Source: Gibbula magus
Lineage: Eukaryota; Mollusca; Gastropoda; Trochida; Trochidae
NCBI GenBank assembly: GCA_936450465.1
Contig: OW388300.1
Location: 41,820,358-41,884,357, forward strand
DNA length: 64,000 nucleotides
Direction: 5' to 3'
Of this stretch, positions 50,104 through 61,552 are shown piece by piece. The notes under the pieces are model-generated. The model was given only the letters and a program-made list of their open reading frames with translations, was not told where the DNA came from and ran no database searches. Within the stretch, counting starts at the first letter, position 1, and each line of letters begins with the position of its first letter. The translations under genes were made by a program, and so were the position numbers.

Positions 50104-50455
50104 ATATATGCATATAATACCAGATACGTTTAGAAGTAGTACACATAAGTCTATCAAACACTTAGATAGGTATAATCAAGTGACTCTGTATAACCCGTTC
50201 CACGCAAAATGAGGTACATCAAACATATGGTGTCTCACTAACTTTCTGAGGTAGAACACACATATATATGCATATAATACCAGATAATTTAGAGGTAGTA
50301 CACACACGTCTGTCACACACATATAGAGGTATAATCAAGTGACTCTGTGTTGCCCATTCCACGCATAATGAGGTATATCACATATGTGATATCCCATCAA
50401 CTTTCTGGGGTAGAACACAGATATATGCATATAATACCAGATACACTCTGAGGTA

Positions 50456-51159
50456 TTTAACACTTGCATATAAAATGTGTCGCAAGCATTCAGCAGTAGA
50501 TGTTTGTGTGGTCAATATTACATACACTCGGAGAGGTACGTCACTTATATTATTATGGCTAAAAAGAAATAAAGTACATACACTTTAAAAAAGAAGTCAA
50601 ACATACAGAGTAAAATGTGTGTATGATTACATTTATTCCTCATAATGTATAAGGACAGAAGTATTCATACATGTACTCCTGTATATTTACTCATCAGTTC
50701 AGAATGCCTTTTATATTCAAAAGTTCTGCATCGTATTAACATCACTGGTTAAACAGCATCACATGTCATAACATTATTGACCTGCGTGAAGTGTTGTTAC
50801 CTTTCTTGCTACCACCTACATATGCATGGAAGCAGGGCAAAGCAACCACATACCTCTTAAAGTTAAAGATGCAAGTGTGTGTCATACCCCTATATGTATA
50901 CATATATCTCAGCAAACTCCAAAGCAAGTTCCCGAGTAAAATTACAGGAGCATCAATACCTCTTCCACATTCTCCAACTCCCAAAGTTATAGCAGCCCGC
51001 CTCTATAGACCATAATAACACCATTGCTTATGTAATATTATTGTAATAAATTAGTGGAAAATAGTCATACTCTGAATGACATTCAATGACCGACTTTATA
51101 ATCAGAGCTATGAACTTAGTCATCCAATCCTCTTAGCAGCAAGAGACTGCAGTTAAAAA
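50456..51159. other. Non-coding stretch between the tandem array and the terminal exon
   Basis: No supportable gene. A minus-strand frame at 50766-50984 has a donor-like AAAG/GTAACA near 50800 but no good acceptor, so it is not called. Confidence 0.4.
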
Positions 51160-51251
51160 AAACAATACTTTTTATTCAAAATTTATTTTTATTCTTGACA
51201 TAAATATCTGAACAGAACTTGATCTTCAGCAGCTACCAGCCGCGTCCCTGC
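51160..51251 (-). other. Putative terminal exon (3' UTR) of the element's spliced gene
   Basis: On the minus strand an acceptor TTTACATTTCAG precedes GCAGGGACGCGG at 51251, and within about 60-80 bases come three AATAAA signals (51188-51193, 51182-51187, 51171-51176). If read in the phase delivered by the upstream exons, it would reach a stop within nine codons. It is therefore mainly untranslated. Confidence 0.55.
51171..51193 (-). promoter_or_regulatory. Polyadenylation signals
   Basis: Three AATAAA hexamers on the minus strand, just downstream of the putative last acceptor at 51252. Confidence 0.5.
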
Positions 51252-51504
51252 CTGAAATGTAAATTATGAAAATTAGTCACATAAAAAACTGTACGCGTAT
51301 CCAAAAGACACATAATGTTAAAAGATAAAACACATGTATCTTATAGTTACGATCTTTAAAGGATTAATTAACTGAAAGCCAAGTACATTTAAGACATACT
51401 AAGACATTTAAATGGCCTACTTAGCTAATCAGGATTTCATTGATTTACCACCTAAGGTTAAATATTTAAGTAATACATTGTTTACAAGCAAAAGATGGGT
51501 TCTT

Positions 51505-51935
51505 AGATCATGACCCCTGTGACCCCATTTGTGGTCATGGGGTCACGAAATCTACAATTTAGAATCCCCATTTCCCAAGGAGTCTGCACACAACTTTTCA
51601 GCTCTCTAGACCTATTGGAACTGGAGAAGAAGATGGAAATAGGTTTTTAAGGTTGTGACCCCTGTGACCCCATTTGGGGTCATGGTCATGGCTGAAATCC
51701 CCATTAGCCAAAGAGGACTCCACACAACTTTTCAGCTCTCTAGACCTTTTGGAACTTGAGAAGAAGATGAAAATAGGTTTTTAAGGTTGTGACCCCTGTG
51801 ACCCCATTTGGGGTCATGGGGTCACGAAATTTACATTTTAAAATCCCCATTAGCCAAGGAGTCTGTACATAAAATTTCAGCTCTCTAGAGTCATTGGTTC
51901 TGGAGAAGAAGTCGAAGAAGCGAAAAAGTTTACAG
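51505..51935. repeat. About 140-bp tandem repeat, three copies
   Basis: TGACCCCTGTGACCCC begins at 51511, 51656 and 51790, each followed by GGGGTCATGG, AATCCCCATT and TTTCAGCTCTCTAGA. The third copy runs into the GGAC/GGAT microsatellite. It lies in the last intron of the putative gene. Confidence 0.8.
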
Positions 51936-51975
51936 ACAGATGGACGGATGGACGGATGGACGGACGGACGGACGC
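51936..51975. repeat. GGAC/GGAT microsatellite with downstream repeat end
   Basis: (GGAC/GGAT)n followed by GACGCCGGACGCCATGCCAT and CATAAGCCCATCGGGCC. This combination is common in molluscan and other marine invertebrate genomes and recurs in shorter form near 57560-57605. Confidence 0.75.
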
Positions 51976-52199
51976 CGGACGCCATGCCATGCCATAAGCC
52001 CATCGGGCCTTTCAGACCTGATGAGCTAAAAATCGGACAGTTTTTGGTCAAAATTTCAAAATTATTTGAACCTTTGAGTCAAGACCCCTAAAAGACACAA
52101 CAACACTATATAGGTTACTTCCAGACTAAATTTGAAGTTTCCAAGTGAAATAGTTTTTTAGATATGCTCCGGAAACAATTTCGGATGGACGGACACACG

Positions 52200-53249
52200 G
52201 ATGGAAATGTGGAGCGCTATATACCCTGACTACGTCATAACGGGGGTATAATTATTCCCCGGGTATAAAGAAACAATATATATGAGGTGTTAATATCTTT
52301 ATGGAAAAAACGTTATTTGGTGATTTCAAAACTGGTGAGCTTGACGATATCTCGTGACCTTGACCTTTGACCACCAAGGTCACACAATCAATGATCACTT
52401 TTCATTGTGCATTAGAATTATGTAATGATTCAAAGTGTTAATAGTTTAAATAAGGCATTTTTACAAAAGCAAGCTTAAGTCGTGACCTCATTGTGACCTT
52501 GACCTTTGATGGATTTTATTGAAAAGTTTTTCAAATCTCGGCCATTTTCCATACTTGATATACCCCACAAAACAGCCTGATAGCACAAATATTTTTCAAG
52601 TTACTGTGTTTACAAGGACGTTTTAGCGCTTTCAGAACTCGTGACCTTGACCTTTGACATTGAATGTACACATGTCAAAAACATTCCCAAGGGTATATAG
52701 AGGAACTTATGTATATGAGTTCTTGAAACCCTATTTGAAAAAAGTTATAGCCAAAACAAAACACGGTGGCGGTGGAAACTGCGCAAAAACTGACAGCAGC
52801 CCCGACTTAGTCGGGGCTGCTGATAAACCAAAGGTCAGAAAAATTTATGACTAGTAGACAGAAAGGGCTCGACAGGTACAAATTCAGGAGTCTGAAACAA
52901 ACAAAAATTGGCAAAAAAAGATGACGGATAAATAATGTCTCCAAAACTGATGGCTGTGGACTTTGGTAAAATATCATTACAAATGATAGTCAAGGGGGAG
53001 ATAATCTGTGCCTATTGTCTCCCCTTTGACCATATCTCAACTGACAATGACCTATACTTTTTATTTCTATTTTGCTATTACTAACTTACATTAACTCTCA
53101 AATTCTTGTCTTTCTTTATTCTGATGCAATTTACCGGTAGTTGAAAATTGTCTCTTTCACTTTGTCCTAGCTTAGTTATACTAGTAACCTATCCTGATTT
53201 ACAAGAAGCAGCAAGATTTATAACTGTGATATAGTGACCATCAGCTGCA
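52200..53249. other. Intronic repeats with GTGACCTTGACCTTTGA words
   Basis: GTGACCTTGACCTTTGA or a near match occurs at 52354, 52493 and 52641 in a region without coding capacity. The word contains a DR1-type nuclear-receptor half-site pair, but it is also a frequent dispersed invertebrate repeat. A 29-bp palindrome is at 52794-52822. The remainder is unremarkable. Confidence 0.5.
52794..52822. repeat. 29-bp GC-rich palindrome
   Basis: CAGCAGCCCCGACT and AGTCGGGGCTGCTG form 14-bp arms around a single central base. It could fold as a hairpin; no role can be assigned. Confidence 0.7.
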
Positions 53250-53405
53250 ACTTGCTATGGGTGGTACTGCGCTGAAAGCATTGCACCCAAACCTTACTGT
53301 ATGTTGAACAGTTCTCCACATAAGACAAAGTTGCCGAGGATCCGGCAGAATTTGAACCCAAGGCCTCTTGATCCGAAGCCTAATCACTGCGCTATTCCAA
53401 CCCCT
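53250..53405 (-). mobile_element. tRNA-derived SINE, best preserved copy of the unit's SINE family
   Basis: Minus strand: TAGCGCAGTGATTAGGCTTC (A box side), then GGGTTCAAATTC (B box), then a body with GAACTGTTCAACATACAG and GGTTTGGGTGCAATGC. It shows that the decayed copies in the long unit (for example 3436-3670) are members of a SINE family. It is inserted in an intron of the putative gene, in the same orientation. Confidence 0.65.
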
Positions 53406-53505
53406 TTATGTTTAGAAACTAGTTACTGTGAATTGAAGGGCTGTAGAGGGATTCTACTGTTCACATATGGGTATTTCCATATTTAAAAGTTACAAAGTTA
53501 AAAGC

Positions 53506-53618
53506 CAGGGCCCATATTTTCGAAGCTCTCTTAGCGCTAAGATAGTCGTAAGTCAATGTTAATGTATGGCACTTACGACTATCTTAGCGCTAAGAGAGCT
53601 TCGAAAATATGGGCCCTG
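53506..53618. mobile_element. Palindromic MITE, 113 bp
   Basis: Two perfect 48-bp arms beginning CAGGGCCCATATTTTCGAAG flank a 17-bp loop. The flanks (AAAAGC and ACGTAT) do not form a clear target duplication, so the superfamily is unassigned. The perfect arms suggest a young insertion or strong hairpin-templated correction. Confidence 0.85.
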
Positions 53619-53750
53619 ACGTATACATGTTATGGATGGACAGTCAAATTTAAAACCCAAGCAACAACGTTGTTGACGGGATAAAAAATATATACATATT
53701 TCAATGAACTCATTGGCAAATTATATCACTTGTGTAAGGCTATAAAGTAC

Positions 53751-53852
53751 CTTAGCTGCATTTAATGTTGTTGATGTGGGCGAGTCGATGCTCTGCTCTC
53801 CCAGACTCTTCAATACAAGTGAGCGAGTTCACTGCAGCATCAGTAACAGACT
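53751..53852 (-). CDS. Putative exon 6 (102 nt, phase 1, ends with stop)
   Basis: Acceptor ATATTTTTCAG before AGTCTG, donor CTAAG/GTACTT. Read in phase 1 it encodes ESVTDAAVNSLTCIEESGRA followed by 12 more residues and TAA as the last whole codon. It has exactly the length of exon 5. The aligned last codon is AAA there, so one substitution would explain the stop. It would end the protein. No domain recognised. Confidence 0.45.
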
Positions 53853-54611
53853 CTGAAAAATATGAAATGTATGTTTACATTTATTCGCCGAGTATCACAC
53901 ATAGCAACATGTGTACTACTTCACAATGCTAACATCACATTTAATGTGCTCACAGATTTTCATATGCTACCTTAAAATCCTCACTCTCGTTTAGCAAGTG
54001 TATCTCTGCATTTTGCATCAATTTAGAGGATCTACATTGGTAACCTAGGTTTGTTAATATTATATGAAAAACAGACAGAACCAGGCCTCCAGCTCAAAAT
54101 AAATGTACATCATTTTTTGTATAATAAAATAAGTATATAAATAAGAGTTCACTTCAATATATTTTCATTTAGATTTGTGTTTTTTATCATCATAGTATAA
54201 AAAAGACATAATATCCTTCATGATATTAACATTGTTACTTTGGAAATTGGATATGAAAGTGATCATAGTTCAAGATTTCCTGGGATATTTTGATATGTAA
54301 TTAATTATAATATCAGAATATGTATAACAAATATAAAAAAGTACATGCCATTAATTTTCAAAAACAGATATTGAGGGTTGTCATTACATATTAAAATAGT
54401 TCCCTATATTTAAAAAACATTTGAAATATTTGTAATAGTGACATTTATTATTGTTATCCAGAGATGATTGCCAGGATTGGGATCATATAGCATATCATCT
54501 CTGTCTAAACAATTTAACAAATAATTTGTGGGTACCAATTTCCTGGCTCAACAAAACCAAAACAATGCCTCAAAATGTACGAATCACAATTTAATCTGTT
54601 CAATCATTTAC

Positions 54612-54713
54612 CTTTGGCTGCCAAAGGCTTTGGATTCTTCCTTGGAGGTTCTTGTAGACCTGTGAGATGGTTCCATCCCCGTAGTGTCAGTAATGACTTA
54701 ACTTGCTCAGAAT
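54612..54713 (-). CDS. Putative exon 5 (102 nt, phase 1-1, open)
   Basis: Acceptor ATGTTTTTCAG before ATTCTG, donor CCAAAG/GTAAAT. In phase 1 it is open throughout: DSEQVKSLLTLRGWNHLTGL and 13 further residues rich in Pro and Lys. Both splice sites are good matches to consensus. It can be skipped or included without changing frame. Confidence 0.5.
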
Positions 54714-54763
54714 CTGAAAAACATCATGTTTACATTAAGGGACATTGTACTTCCTCACAATAA

Positions 54764-56102
54764 ACAAAAAAATAACATCTTTTAAGGAGTAATTTAACTG
54801 AAAACTAAGTTAGACATTGAAATGGACTACTTTGGTCATTACAAGACAAAGAAATAGAGCAATGGGCTCTGTAGCTCATGAGGGTTTATATTGTTTGATG
54901 TTTGAAGACTGAGATAGATTGCTCACAATATAATGAACAATCCCTAGCCCTGACAAATCTGTCTTGAAATTGTCAGTGCAAAAAAAAAAACATGAATTGA
55001 CAGTTGACCCTAAATTTTGATAAAATTAGTTGTGCAAGTATCACAATTCCTGCAAGGACATTGAAGAAAAGGTGATCCTCCCAAGTACAATCCCTTGATA
55101 TGTTTAATCACAGTTTTTAAAGGGGTGCACCACTTTTAAGTTACGCCTTGCCATACCCTCTCTTACTCTCTCCAACCTACCCCCTCTCACAAACCCCACC
55201 CCATGCCTTTTAACCCTCTCTTGCACGTAATTATGTATAGCCCCTGCCAGGCTCCAAACACTGGCAGCACTGATCAAACTAAGGCTGAAAGAGAAGAAGC
55301 AATCTGATGGGTCTCTGATAGTTCAATTAAGAATATCCATTGACTATTGTTCTAAGTCTTTTCATTTTGGAGAAAAAGATGAAAATAGGTTTTTAGGTCA
55401 TGGCCCGTGAGGCCCTTATATTGGGTGATAGGTCACCAAATCTACAATTTAGAATTTCCATTGGCTAAAGAGTCTGTACACAATATTACAGCCTTCCAAG
55501 TCTTTTCTTTACGAAAGACAAAATTAGGTTTTTAGTTCATGGCCTGTGAGCCCTACAATTTAGGCTAAAGAGTCTACACACAATATTACAATAACATGTA
55601 ACATTTTTAGCAATATCTAAACTGTTTGAGCAAGTAAAATATATTGTTGAATATCCAAAATTTGATAAGAAAATTGCCATTTTTCTTATAAAAGTAATTT
55701 GTTTCGATTTACACTGTTCAAACAAACAATTTTCAAATAAAGATAAACTAAAGATCTCTGTAAGTGATTGAAATGTGTAGTTTACACACTGATAATGGTT
55801 TAATCGTAAGAATTGGTTAAAATAGCAGAATTATTATGAATGCAGTAATCCCTTTAAAATGGTTTGATGAGCTGCGTTTTCTCAAATTTTTGGATAAAAG
55901 ACACAATAAACTTGAATACTAAAATAAATTATTTTCTCGTCTGTCCTCTCTTTGACCGCATTTATCTGTGCATGTATGCCAAAACACACACATCAATCTC
56001 TGAGGCTTTGTCACGAGTAACCTTGGTATCTTAATCATATATGTGTGTATAATACCTCATTGTTTATAATGTATGCATCACAATTTAAAATTTCCAATTT
56101 AC
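54764..56102. other. Intron with dispersed repeats
   Basis: No gene. At 55370-55570 are diverged relatives of the 51505 tandem unit (AAAAAGATGAAAATAGGTTT, GTCTGTACACAATATTACAG), and at 55140-55260 is a pyrimidine-rich stretch of CCCTCTC runs. Confidence 0.5.
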
Positions 56103-56187
56103 CTTTGGTTGCTGAGGATGGGTTGGTAGTTCTGAGGAATGGTTCAATTCACTGCAGCATCATTTGTGGAATCAACTCGACCACCAT
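56103..56187 (-). pseudogene. Putative exon 4, damaged duplicate (85 nt)
   Basis: Acceptor TTTTTTTTCAG before ATGGTGGTCG, donor CCAAAG/GTAAAT. It shares GATGCTGCAGTGAA with exon 6 and its donor end with exon 5. In phase 1 it meets TGA after 14 codons, the other phases are also closed, and its length is not a multiple of three. It is probably a decayed copy, or a poison exon if spliced in. Confidence 0.4.
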
Positions 56188-56209
56188 CTGAAAAAAAAGT
56201 ACTTACATA

Positions 56210-56560
56210 GTTGAACAATAGTTATCTGAAGATGACATATCCCACCGGTCCCACATAATTTGTAAAACACATCTTTGACAGATAATTGTATATCTACTAC
56301 TTCAGGGTAATAATAAACATGCTGAGTTTCAGATATGATGAAGGGTTTTGGAGTTCTGCTCCGGAAGCAAACCCATCTCTGAACAAAGTCTAAATGAAAC
56401 ATGTTTCTAAGGAAATGGAAAAATAAAAATTTCAGATAACTGAAAATATCAAAAGGCACCACTTCAGTTCTCTTCTACTCCGGAAACGAAATGATTACGG
56501 ACGGACGGACAGGGCGAATATATTCCATAGTATTACATACCGGTGGGATAAAAAACTGTA
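56210..56560. repeat. Dispersed repeat ending in GGACGGACGGACAGGGCG
   Basis: Contains AACTGAAAATATCAAAAGGC, CACCACTTCAGTTC and CTCCGGAAACGAAATGATTA before the GGAC run. A diverged relative is at 62640-62850 (CTGAAAATATCAAGAGGCAC). This repeat type is familiar from molluscan genomes. Confidence 0.55.
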
Positions 56561-56925
56561 CACATATTCACCTCAGTAATTTAATAATATACATGTGTGT
56601 ACTACCTCACAATGTACACATCACTACAAAATGTTTCCACATTACCCTAAGATAACTACCACAGTATGTGGTATAAAATAGCAACATGTGTACTACCTCA
56701 CAATGTATACACCAGTACTTTTTAACACATCTATCTCACTATGTACAATGGTTGAAGACATTTATCTGTAGGTGTAAAAGATGCTTCAATCTCTGAAGTT
56801 TGTAAATAATCTATGTATGTGTGGTACCTCAAATTGTAGGCATTGCAACCTAATGGTTTTATTCACTTTGCTGAGTGAAATGTTTCACTCCTGTCTGGAA
56901 TACTAAACAAGTAAGATGCTTCCAC

Positions 56926-57003
56926 TTTCTCCAAGGCCCTTCATAAACCTGGAAGATGGAACCATCACTGCAGATTCAGTTGTGAACCCAACATGTCCAG
57001 AGT
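56926..57003 (-). CDS. Putative exon 3 (78 nt, phase 1-1, weak donor)
   Basis: Acceptor ACATATTTTTCAG before ACTCTGGACA. In phase 1 it reads DSGHVGFTTESAVMVPSSRF and a few more residues. The proposed donor GAGAAA/GTGGAA is weak; without it the frame runs to TAG 11 codons later, so the exon may be terminal or unused. Homology to exons 4-6 is visible in ACTGAATCTGCAGTGA and GATGGTTCCATCT. Confidence 0.4.
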
Positions 57004-58396
57004 CTGAAAAATATGTGCTTTCATAAATGGGCAAAACTATATACATGTACATAGTAACATCAGTATTTTAATTATATGTATGTGTGTACAATCTCAAAAT
57101 GCATGAACATTAATTAGGTTTCATTTATATTATTATTATTTATGACCCTTGTGACCCATGAGAAAAAGATGAATAACTTTTTAGGTCATGATCCATATAT
57201 GTGTCACAGGGTCACCAATTGACATACGCAACTTAAACCGTTTTTTTTTAGGGTAACCGAAAGCAATTACATATACCTATATCAAAATCAAGTAAAATAC
57301 TTAAGTCTTTATGTTCAATAGTTTGATTTGCTGAAATTTATTTTTTTACACATAATAATTAGTACGTTATCATTCATAATATATGAATGGGAGCAAAACT
57401 TCAGTCAGTTTGCCCTACAAGTTCCTGGAGTCAAATTAAGGTTGAAAATGATGCTAAGATGAACAAACATTGATCCTCTAGACTAGGTACAAGATTGAAA
57501 TTACCCCCCTCACAAAATTGCAGGTCTAGGGGTCTAACAGTTCTGGAGAAGAAGTCAGACCCCATACATACGCCCATGCCATAAGCCCATCAGCCCTGAT
57601 GGGCTTAAATAGAGTGAAATCCTTGCATTAAGTTGAAAACAAAGACCATGAAAACAGTCTAATGTGATTGCATGAGACCAACATGACTTGACACTAAATA
57701 TAAAATAAATTGATCACATTGTTGTTTGAAATCGCTATTAATGCAAATATTTTGAACAAATGCTCCCAAAATCATAATACAAAATGGTACAAAATTTGAA
57801 GGAATTCATCACATATAAATGAGTCAAAATTACATGCATTGAAGCGATTCAGAATAAATTATCTTCTCACTCGACCCTCTAACCCATTTCCTGTGATCTA
57901 TCCCAAACATCCCTCCCCCTTTCCTCCGATAAACAACCAACCACATGTAGCCCGTCCAACCTAGGTAACTAGAGACAAACTCTCTAACAGAGGACTAACA
58001 TGCACCAGTGTCACACAGCTGTGATGGCTCATCTTATTAGCCAAGGGCTCAGTCAGAAGCATAGTGCTCAGTGACTAGACTGGCAGTATTATGAATGGGA
58101 AGGTTGAGGTCTGTTGAGCTGAAAATTTATGAGGCATTATATTTTTTTTTATATGACGAGCAGTGAAATACCGGGATTTATCAGTGAAATAAACTGTCTA
58201 TCAAGCTACAGTGAAAATAACTTATATTTTCACTGCGAACGGTGACTGATATAATTTGATAGGACTTAAAAAAAACAATGGTCTCGCGAGGCGATTTGGC
58301 TTATGACGTCACAGTGTTACTGTGGTGACGGACTGTTCCTTGCGACCGCTTGGTGAAAAAGGACCCTTTTCGGACGTAATTACTATTTAATAATAT
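57004..58396. other. Intron with dispersed repeats
   Basis: No gene. At 57130-57605 is a diverged relative of the 51505 repeat ending in CATGCCATAAGCCCATCAG. A TGACGTCA word lies at 58303-58310. Confidence 0.5.
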
Positions 58397-58540
58397 CATA
58401 TAATAAATAGAATATCCGTCAATTCTTGACAAATACCATGTTTATCTCATCTCGTGAAAATATAACCTTCTACCTCACTCAATGAGATAAACATGGTATT
58501 AGTGAAGAAAAGACAGATATCCTATATTTATTATATGATT
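58397..58540. mobile_element. Palindromic MITE-like element, copy A
   Basis: Perfect 19-bp arms AATACCATGTTTATCTCAT (58432-58450) and its complement (58482-58500) sit inside longer imperfect arms that begin with ATCATATAATAAATAGAATA and end near TATTTATTATATGAT. Confidence 0.7.
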
Positions 58541-58741
58541 GCAGGTGAAATACCCGGATCTATCAATGAAAACCGTGTTATCAGTTACTAGTGAAAAATA
58601 ACAATGGAACGTGTTATCAGTCACTAGTGACTGATATAACAATGACACGTTCATGACGTCACATTGTTGCTGAGGCGACAAGCTCAGTCTGGAGACGACA
58701 AACGTAAATGCAAGTCAATTTCAGTGAATATGCAAAGATTT

Positions 58742-58900
58742 GGTCATATAATAAATAGAAAATTGGTCTTTTCTTGACAATGCCATATTTATCTCATCTC
58801 GTGATGTAGAAAAGTAATATATTTTGTAAAACATGACCTTTCTACCTCATTCGATGAGATAAACGTGGTATTAGTCAAGAAAACCCAAATATCCTCTAAA
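58742..58900. mobile_element. Palindromic MITE-like element, copy B
   Basis: Diverged copy of 58397-58540 with the arms CATATTTATCTCATC and GATGAGATAAACGTGG; the central part is longer. A TGACGTCA word (58643-58650) and ACTAGTGACTGATATAAC-type repeats lie between the two copies, suggesting a compound or tandemly duplicated element. Confidence 0.6.
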
Positions 58901-59379
58901 AGTTTGAATATATTGCAACATTGTTTACAAATGTTAAATTTTTTTTCACATTTTTTATTATACGGTACAGATTTACTGGCAATGACATACCCGGTACATA
59001 TAATTTTTCACAATACACTAGAGATTTTCTAGTGAACTAGAGAAATATTTTTAATAGATGTACCTTGTAAACAATGCTAGAAAATGAAAATGAAGCAACA
59101 CTGGTGTATTTGTAATAGATTTCAAAAGATTTAATTGAATACATATATATATATTACCAAGAAAATGGTTTTCGAACAGCTCACATGTGTTTATTTTTTC
59201 GTGATATTTGTAACGATGTGATGTCGTTAGCCGTCAGAATAACATGCTTTGTGTTAAACTTCCTTTAGATTTATAATGTCACACAAACTTCTCTTTTATG
59301 CTTAATATGATTTCTATTCTGAACTACATTTTGCATGTTATGAAAAAGTCAATAATTTAATAATTCAAACAAGTCTTAC

Positions 59380-59486
59380 CGGCTGCCAACAAATTTCTAC
59401 GCCTTGGTGTTATGGACATATCGGGGGCAACGGAACTTCCATCAATAGCTTGGGATATCCCATTCCGACATTGGCTCGCTGACTCA
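59380..59486 (-). CDS. Putative exon 2 (107 nt, phase 2 to 1, open)
   Basis: Acceptor GTATTTTTACAG before TGAGTCAGCG, donor CAGCCG/GTAAGA. Starting with one base to complete the Ser codon from exon 1, it is open throughout: ESASQCRNGISQAIDGSSVA and 14 further residues ending RRNLLAA. The agreement between exon 1 phase and the only open frame here supports the gene model. Confidence 0.5.
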
Positions 59487-61552
59487 CTGTAAAAATACCA
59501 GAAGCACTCACCAAATGGGACAATATATAAGTCATCAAAACATTTTCCCCTACAAAATTGTCTCTAATAGTGAAGTGTATTTATTAATTTTAAAACAAGT
59601 TTATTCGCAATATTGATGTGTGTCTTAAATGGCAGAAAAAAAATCACTCGAGGTCATTGCAATTCTACACTTAACTCCTAAACATTTTGGGGAAATACTT
59701 CATGATAAACATACTTTTTATTTTATAAACTGTTTAAAATAATTTAAATATCAAGTAAATTTGCTGTATTTATTCAAATTATAAACAAAATTCTTATTCA
59801 AAATGAATATGGCTTGGTAAATAAGCAAGGCTTTGCTTTTCTGATACCTCACCATTAATATGTATGTGTGCTAAAACAATGGCATTGTCAAACACCAAAA
59901 ATTAACATATCCAGATATCATATACTCTATACCCGATATATTACACACTCATGCCTATTCCATTGAATACATTTATATTGCAATGCTACAGTTTTAATTT
60001 TGACCATATGCTTTAATATTTTTGGGAAATGTTTCATAAATAAACTATACTTTTTAATCTGTTGAAAATAATTGAAATATCACAATTGAATTGCTGTATT
60101 TATTCAATTTTCATATGACAATCAATCAATCAATTCTATTTTTAAACACTTATTAAGGTTTGTGTTTTTTGCAATCATTTTGACTGTATAGATATTTATA
60201 AATTCTATTTTTTTCTGAATATCTCACCCTAAAAGGCTAAACAAGTGTCTTCAATACCGGTACTTGTGTTTATGTCTTTGATTACATACAAACTGCAATC
60301 TGTTTAACAAATAGGAACAAATATTTTCCAAACAAAGTTTGACTGCGTCACCTGGGCCTGCTTCTTTCCCCCTCCTCTCCCAACAAGCAGCCAACAGTTC
60401 TACATAGACCAACGATGATAATGGTTCAGATATCGTCGTATTCAGCAGTTCAGGAGGTAATACAAACATGTCAACGGCTGATACCTATAGTTTAAGCAAT
60501 CACAAATATAAACTACAATATATAAGATCAAATGTTCTAATATTTATACCCCGTACTTGATTTTTACAGAAACCAGAGCCATACCTGACCAACGTCCAAT
60601 ATTTTCCTAGGTTATGGGAATAGAGTTACCTCCCCATTACCCTTATTAAAATCCGGAAAAAACAACATTTGAGCCGGACAGAAACAAGAAACAATCACTT
60701 TTTATAAAAGGACTGGTGTAGAATTACATTCAAATTGAAGTTGATATAAGTTTTTATTATTATTATTGAACTCTACAAGCGATGCATCACATTCTCTGCT
60801 CTAGAAATAAGGCAAAGTATATGTTAGAAATGTACGTGCTCTATTATAAAGGGCCGGGTTATTTCTTTCTGTGTTATCATTTATGGCTAATTTAAGCAAT
60901 TTTATTTTTTAAAACGTTTTACAAACAAGGCTACAATGTCCAAACTTTGCAAATGAAAATATTGTTTACGTGATACTTTATTAATTATAATGAATTTTGT
61001 GTGAGTGAGTATGATTTCCCGTCGCATATCTTCAGCCTACATGGCTGTAGGCCTACTAAGATAAATTATTCAGCGAGAATGTAAAAACAAAACATATAAC
61101 AACTTTAGTTTATGCATTTCTATTTTATGACCATCTGTGATTGGAACGGAGTAAAATAAATCATCGTAGCATGTGATGTACTGTCCTTATTTCACCTTAA
61201 ACAAAATCAAATACCACGAAAACAAGTGACACCTCCATATTGTACAAATTAGCAACTTTGAAAAATGTAACTAAAATAGACAAAATAATAAAATAAATGA
61301 TTGTGTCGCATCACATATTGGGAACATGTGTAATCTATCAAGTTATCGTACTAATGATGTTTGTCAATAAGGCTAAATTCGACAGTTATTGATATCCCAA
61401 TACTAATCATACCAGAAAACGATGGTATATACCTCAAAATAGCGATAAAGAACTTACACACTGAAAACTCTGCGACCTTTCACACTTTACTTCTGACTTA
61501 GAGTTTATTGTGAGAGTGTAAAACGCCATGGTTGAATTAAATTGTACCTTAC
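59487..61552. other. First intron of the putative gene
   Basis: Mostly AT-rich with no strong feature. A minus-strand frame at 60251-60469 (72 codons, MFVLPPELLNTTISEPLSSL at its start) has protein-like composition and a donor-like CCCAG/GTGACG near 60353. It has no acceptor that would join it in frame to exon 1, so it may be an alternative first exon or chance. Confidence 0.35.

Larger units (their letters stand above)
48790..50455. repeat. About 160-bp tandem repeat array, interrupted by two SINEs
   Basis: Marker words recur at roughly 160-bp spacing: AGGTATAATCAA near 49174, 49337, 49687, 50168 and 50328, and CATATAATACCAGAT near 49276, 49629, 50109, 50270 and 50425. Larger gaps coincide with SINEs at 49435 and 49935. 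Units are rich in TGAGGTA and ATATGCATAT. The left part (48790-49170) is more diverged. No coding capacity beyond chance frames repeated with the unit. Confidence 0.8.

Noticed and set aside
49240..50310. TGAGGTAGTA resembling the let-7 microRNA 5' end
   Set aside because: No hairpin of microRNA precursor shape surrounds it and the remaining mature sequence does not match; it is the array word TGAGGTA.
51740..52051. 103-codon minus-strand frame
   Set aside because: It lies across the 140-bp tandem repeat and GGAC/GGAT microsatellite; composition reflects the repeats.
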